Source of the DNA: Psychrobacter sp. LV10R520-6
GTDB lineage: Bacteria > Pseudomonadota > Gammaproteobacteria > Pseudomonadales > Moraxellaceae
Reading direction: 5' to 3'
Length of the DNA stretch: 64,000 bases
Assembly (NCBI RefSeq): GCF_900182925.1
Contig: NZ_LT900024.1
Span: 2,480,001 to 2,544,000 of the forward strand
The notes under the pieces are model-generated. The model saw only the letters and a program-made list of their open reading frames with translations. It searched no databases and was not told where the DNA came from. How positions within the stretch are numbered: the stretch's first letter is position 1; the number at the start of each line of letters is the position of its first letter. A program made the translations under genes and the position numbers. Below, in pieces: positions 60,146-64,000 of this stretch.

Positions 60146-60248
60146 GGGCAAGTCCTAGACATATAAAAATGAACGATGGTTTGAAAGTTAAACAGTAGGA
60201 AGCTAAAGTGAATCCAATAGAGTGAACTAACGCCATACTGTTTAACGT

Positions 60249-62396
60249 CTACTCTTCTTCGGTCTGTAATGGCTTATCTAAAGGCACGTTATATAAACGT
60301 AACGCCTCTTTCATAACATTATGAAATACGGGTGCTGCGGTCAGCCCCGCATAAATCTGTCCGCGTGGATCTTCAATTAAGATGACACCCACTAATTTTG
60401 GGTTGGACGCTGGCGCCATACCAACAAAGATGTTGCGATACTGATCGGTATGATAGCCACCGTCGGGGTTAATCCGGCGTGACGTCCCAGTTTTACCAGC
60501 CACGCGATAACCATCAATAGCCGCCGCTTTAGCCGTTCCACCTTGCTCGGTGACTGCCTCTAACATTTGTACGATCGACATCGCTTGTTCCTGTGCCATA
60601 ATCCGCTTACTTGGCAATACTTTGTCGTTCTTGATCAAGCTTAATGGGTGCATTATCCCGCCGGCTGCCAGTGCCGAATAAGCCTGTGCCACCTGTGCAA
60701 GCGTCACTTGTATACCATAACCATAACTGACAGTCGCCCGCCGTGCGGTCTCTTTTTCTTTAGGAGTAACCACTAAGCCACTGCCCTCACCCGGGAACTG
60801 TAGTGGGGTTTTTGTCCCAAAGCCAAATTGCTTTTGCATATTGGTAATCGCATCAGGCGGTAAGGATAGTGCAATTTTAGTAGCGGCGACGTTACTTGAT
60901 TTTTGCAGTAGCGTTGCAAGATTAATTATCCCTAGATTATCATGGTCGCGGATAGTGTAGCCTCTGACGCGAATAGAGCCAGGATTGGTATCAATCAAAG
61001 ATGTCGAGGTGTATTTACCTGATTCTAAGGCAGCGGCAACGGTAAAGGGCTTCATTACCGAACCGGGCTCAAAGACATCAAGTACTGCGCGATTACGCTG
61101 GTTTTCACCCGTCATCTCATTGAGATTATTAGAGTTAAAAGACGGCCATGTGGATAACGCCAGCACCTCGCCCGTTTGCACATCCACTACCATCCCCGTG
61201 GCCCAGCGTGCTTGTTGCAGACGCCCTGCTTTTTCCAACTCTTTATAGAGTAAATACTGTAAGCGTGAGTCAATAGTTAGCGCCACGTCTTGTCCGGCTA
61301 TTTCCGGCTCAAGCTGTTTGATTTCTTTTAAGCTGTTTTGCTTGGCATCTTTTAATACCAAAACTTTACCATCGTCACCGGCCAGCGCTTTTTCATATTG
61401 GCGCTCAATACCGGCACGCCCTTCGTAGCCGCCCTCAGGATCATTAGCATTTTGTCCCATAAAACCCAACAACTGCGAGTTAGGCTGCGGCTGCGGATAG
61501 TAGCGTTGAAAGAAGTTCTTTTCATATACGCCTGGGAAGTCCAGCGAGCTGACACTTTGAGCAATCTCAGGGGTAACTTTATTAAGTAGCGGTAGATAAT
61601 GGGAACCTGCACCCGATGGCAACGCCGCTTTTACCGCTTCTTCATCGGTGACATCGATACTGTCATCGAGAGCGGTGGCTTTTTGTAATTCAGTCACCGC
61701 TATATTGGCTGCTGCCGCGAGCGTGATCAAATCCATATTATTAAGGCGCTTTTGCATGCGCGCTTGCAGCTGCGGGCTTTCAGGATTGGTGAGCTTGACC
61801 CGTTTAAGTTCATAATATTCACGCGCATAATCATGCGGGCTAAAAGACACGGTTGCTAACGGTGCACTGACCGCTAGTGGCAGCTTATTGCGATCGGTAA
61901 TCATACCGCGATAAGACTTTTGCGTACGCACGCTGGTGATCAGCTCGTCACCCTTATCCTGATAGAACTGAGCATTGGCCACTTGTACATAATAAGCGCG
62001 CGATATCAGGAGCGCCAACATAATGATGGCAACGCCCCAAACGGTACGGAAACGGTTTTTATCATTTTCAAAGCCGCCGCGCGATGAGGCACCAGAAGCT
62101 CTATTAAAAGCGATTTTTTTACGGTTTTTGACACTGGTATACGCGCCTTGTTTCTCGCTCTTTTTTAGGCGACCAAACAGCGTAGTAGAGCGTTTTTTTG
62201 GACTGTTTTTTGAAGAATCAGCTTTTGAGGAATTAGATTTTGTATTTTTAGCAGTAGCAGACTGACTATCTGCTTGAGCAGACTTAGCAGTGCTAGCGCG
62301 GCGTAAAGGTTTAATTACCTTACCACTGGCTGGTTTTTTGTTAGTGTTTTTTGCTGAGCTTTTGTCGTTAGTTGAGCTGGGCTTTTTATCACTCAT
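60249..62396 (-). CDS. ftsI: Septal transpeptidase FtsI (PBP3) with long Lys/Ser-rich tail
   Basis: A 715-residue class B penicillin-binding protein. A basic cytoplasmic tail of about 115 residues, rich in Ser, Lys and Ala, precedes one membrane helix (about 117-138). The periplasmic pedestal is followed by the transpeptidase motifs EPGSVMKPFTV (SxxK), KSSNVAATK (SxN) and VAGKTGTSRR (KTG). It is about 125 residues longer than E. coli FtsI (588). It cross-links peptidoglycan at the division site with FtsW. Its ATG overlaps the ftsL stop by 4 bp. Confidence 0.94.
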   Translation of the reverse strand: MSDKKPSSTNDKSSAKNTNKKPASGKVIKPLRRASTAKSAQADSQSATAKNTKSNSSKADSSKNSPKKRSTTLFGRLKKSEKQGAYTSVKNRKKIAFNRASGASSRGGFENDKNRFRTVWGVAIIMLALLISRAYYVQVANAQFYQDKGDELITSVRTQKSYRGMITDRNKLPLAVSAPLATVSFSPHDYAREYYELKRVKLTNPESPQLQARMQKRLNNMDLITLAAAANIAVTELQKATALDDSIDVTDEEAVKAALPSGAGSHYLPLLNKVTPEIAQSVSSLDFPGVYEKNFFQRYYPQPQPNSQLLGFMGQNANDPEGGYEGRAGIERQYEKALAGDDGKVLVLKDAKQNSLKEIKQLEPEIAGQDVALTIDSRLQYLLYKELEKAGRLQQARWATGMVVDVQTGEVLALSTWPSFNSNNLNEMTGENQRNRAVLDVFEPGSVMKPFTVAAALESGKYTSTSLIDTNPGSIRVRGYTIRDHDNLGIINLATLLQKSSNVAATKIALSLPPDAITNMQKQFGFGTKTPLQFPGEGSGLVVTPKEKETARRATVSYGYGIQVTLAQVAQAYSALAAGGIMHPLSLIKNDKVLPSKRIMAQEQAMSIVQMLEAVTEQGGTAKAAAIDGYRVAGKTGTSRRINPDGGYHTDQYRNIFVGMAPASNPKLVGVILIEDPRGQIYAGLTAAPVFHNVMKEALRLYNVPLDKPLQTEEE

Positions 62397-62848
62397 CGTC
62401 CGGCCTCCATTACTGCGGAGTCAGTTGCAGAAGTCTCAGTTGCCGAGCTATTAGTTGAAAAGGCCTCAGGTTCAGCTATGGCCACACCCGGCTGAATAAT
62501 TAGCTTATCTTTAAGAGTGGGCGTATACATACTTAGCTCAGCGACCGCGCGGCTGGCTATCTGCGGGGTGGCACTAAAGGTTTGCTGCTCAATCAAAAGA
62601 CGTTGGTGCTCAACTTGCAGCTTGCGTTCTTGTTTTTTCATATCTTGTAAGGTTTTATAGTCCTGATGATATTGTTGAACGCCTTCGGCAGTTTTGACTC
62701 CGCTCCACACAATGGCGGCTGCTAGTAGTAATAACACCACCACATAAATACTCACCACCCCAAAACGCCGGGCGAATAATTCTCCGACATCGGTAGTATT
62801 GGTCGATCCACTGTTGCGACGGTTTGCAGCTTGGTCAGATATTGCCAT
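62393..62848 (-). CDS. ftsL: Cell division protein FtsL
   Basis: A 151-residue bitopic protein. A short cytoplasmic tail (about 35 residues) leads to a membrane helix (VVSIYVVVLLLLAAAIVW) and a periplasmic coiled coil (KTLQDMKKQERKLQVEHQRL). It forms the FtsQBL complex that activates FtsWI. It has a longer Ser/Thr-rich C-terminus than E. coli FtsL (121). It is 4 bp overlapped with ftsI and is separated from rsmH by an unusual 506-bp gap. Confidence 0.88.
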   Translation of the reverse strand: MAISDQAANRRNSGSTNTTDVGELFARRFGVVSIYVVVLLLLAAAIVWSGVKTAEGVQQYHQDYKTLQDMKKQERKLQVEHQRLLIEQQTFSATPQIASRAVAELSMYTPTLKDKLIIQPGVAIAEPEAFSTNSSATETSATDSAVMEAGR

Positions 62849-62988
62849 GACGATCTCAGAAAAATAAACTTAAATATAAAAGAGGGATTAGGGTTACAGT
62901 TTTTAAACGACCTACTTCCCACCAAAACCATCAATAAAAAACACTCACTATAGTCAGAACTAAATAAAACGGATACACATATGGTTTT

Positions 62989-63067
62989 GGATAACTGGCA
63001 AAAATTTTTCTAGCTTGCTGTGTGACTGCGTCACTCCAGAGGCTTCGAAAATTTCTTCCAGCTATCC
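62989..63067. repeat. 79-bp palindromic element in the rsmH-ftsL gap
   Basis: The ends GGATAACTGG and CCAGCTATCC are near-perfect inverted repeats. The inner AAAAATTTTTCTAGC and GCTTCGAAAATTTCTT continue the stem imperfectly, and GTGAC-TGC-GTCAC makes a central hairpin. It resembles a small extragenic palindromic or MITE-type element. The rest of the 506-bp gap (62849-63354) holds nothing that I recognise. Confidence 0.6.
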
Positions 63068-63354
63068 TGTATCTGTTTTAAAGCAGCTTAGCTATAGTGC
63101 ATAACAGCCGCAAAGGCTTGCTATTAATGCAAGCACCAAAAATTCAAACAAAAATGCAACTGCTGAGCCTAGCAGACAATATTTACAGCTTTTTAACAGT
63201 TGCGTAGTCATTACTACATTAACATCAATTCAGTATGCAAAATGCCTGCTAATAACGGTTGATATTTGCGCCGTACTGACTGTTCACGATGAAGCAGACG
63301 TTTTCAGCTATCTATCATTTTCAACTAGGTGATTTTTTCAACTAGCTGCTGTTG

Positions 63355-64000
63355 TTAATGAGAGGCTGGTTGATACTCTGTATCCGTACGAGTTGCGGTC
63401 CGTAACCACGCACTACGCGAGCGCGGGTTGCCCGCTACTTCCGCTTTACTGGGGCCAATGCGTTTGGGCTTACTAAAGTAACGCGGACGGTTCGGTGGCA
63501 TCGGTGATTGCTCATCTTCAGGATATTGACCTTTACTATGGCGTTGCAGAAATTGCTTAATACGCCGATCCTCTAACGAATGAAAGCTAATCACGGCCAG
63601 CTGCCCGCCAGCTTTAATAATAGGAAGGCTTTGCTCTAAAAAGCTATCAACATCACCAAGCTCATTATTAATAAAAATACGCATGGCTTGGAAACTTTGA
63701 GTGGCAGGGTGCTTGCCTCTTTGCCAATTAGGATGCGCAACCTTAATAACTTCTGCCAGCTCTAAGGTAGAAGTATAACGGCTCATCTCTTTAATCGCCC
63801 GCGCAATCCGGCGACTGTGACGCTCCTCACCAAATTCGTATAATACATTGGCTAAGGTTTCATCATCGACCTGCTCAAGCCATTCAGCAACGGATTGACC
63901 GCGAGTGGTATCCATGCGCATGTCTATCGCGCCATCACGCATAAAGCTAAAACCGCGACTGCCATCGTCAATCTGCGGCGAGGAAACGCCCAAATCCGCC
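63355..64000 (-). CDS. rsmH: 16S rRNA (cytosine1402-N4)-methyltransferase (partial)
   Basis: The C-terminal two thirds of RsmH (MraW). Reading from base 64000 downward gives ADLGVSSPQIDDGSRGFSFM, the family signature, then DMRMDTTRGQSVAEWL, SFHSLEDRRIKQFLQ and the tail NPRSRSAWLRTATR. It methylates C1402 of 16S rRNA with SAM. The start and the SAM-binding N-terminus lie beyond the window. It opens the dcw cluster, normally preceded by mraZ. Confidence 0.95.
   Translation of the reverse strand, partial: ADLGVSSPQIDDGSRGFSFMRDGAIDMRMDTTRGQSVAEWLEQVDDETLANVLYEFGEERHSRRIARAIKEMSRYTSTLELAEVIKVAHPNWQRGKHPATQSFQAMRIFINNELGDVDSFLEQSLPIIKAGGQLAVISFHSLEDRRIKQFLQRHSKGQYPEDEQSPMPPNRPRYFSKPKRIGPSKAEVAGNPRSRSAWLRTATRTDTEYQPASH

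Overview
The window looks like a chromosomal segment of a gammaproteobacterium of the family Moraxellaceae, most likely Psychrobacter. This rests on inference from protein style, the moderate GC content with AT-rich intergenic DNA, a standalone murD-ftsW pair, and the F-type ATP synthase and zinc-uptake gene arrangements. No database search was possible.

Layout. 1-5.3 kb: the 5' part of rpsP (30S protein S16), an EnvZ-like sensor kinase with no adjacent response regulator, a 59-residue membrane protein, and an RstAB/OmpR-type two-component pair whose regulator and kinase genes are separated by an intrinsic terminator. 5.8-14.1 kb: the whole F1Fo ATP synthase operon (atpI B E F H A G D C, minus strand), with a terminator-like hairpin between atpI and atpB. 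14.4-17.9 kb: a zinc-uptake locus, znuA diverging from zur-znuC-znuB, with a perfect palindromic Zur-type operator between them. 18.2-24.7 kb: a cAMP phosphodiesterase-like gene, dksA (with a structured 3' region), gluQ, and the cell-wall/division genes ftsW and murD. 25.1-28.5 kb: a decayed SulP transporter end, a universal stress protein, and glnK-amtB behind a sigma-54 promoter. 28.5-30.4 kb: small secreted proteins and an exported nuclease.

30.6-48.4 kb is a genomic island. Its left edge is an intact tRNA-Ser(GGA). A 17-bp copy (16/17) of the tRNA 3' end lies at 48,350, and both sites are followed, at a similar distance, by a second shared 27-bp element. No integrase is present. The island carries a thioesterase/MFS operon and a composite phage-defence block, all on the minus strand: hsdM, hsdS, a dGTPase, a small protein plus PIN-domain pair, a Septu-like pair (PtuA ATPase and PtuB HNH nuclease), hsdR and a YgjP-like metallopeptidase. 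ptuA, ptuB and hsdR overlap each other and are probably translationally coupled. A 60-bp relic of an hsdS 3' end next to the dGTPase shows that the block has been rearranged. A lipoprotein, an orphan UmuD-like gene with a probable umuC relic, and a metallo-beta-lactamase/rhodanese protein complete the island.

49-55.6 kb: a KtrAB-type potassium uptake system with a DUF3124 lipoprotein, cardiolipin synthase, and the 23S rRNA methyltransferase RlmA. 55.7-64 kb: the first half of the dcw cluster on the minus strand (rsmH, ftsL, ftsI, murE, murF, mraY). murD and ftsW, the next two genes of the classical dcw order, lie 31 kb further on in the same orientation, so the cluster appears split by the DNA that contains the island.
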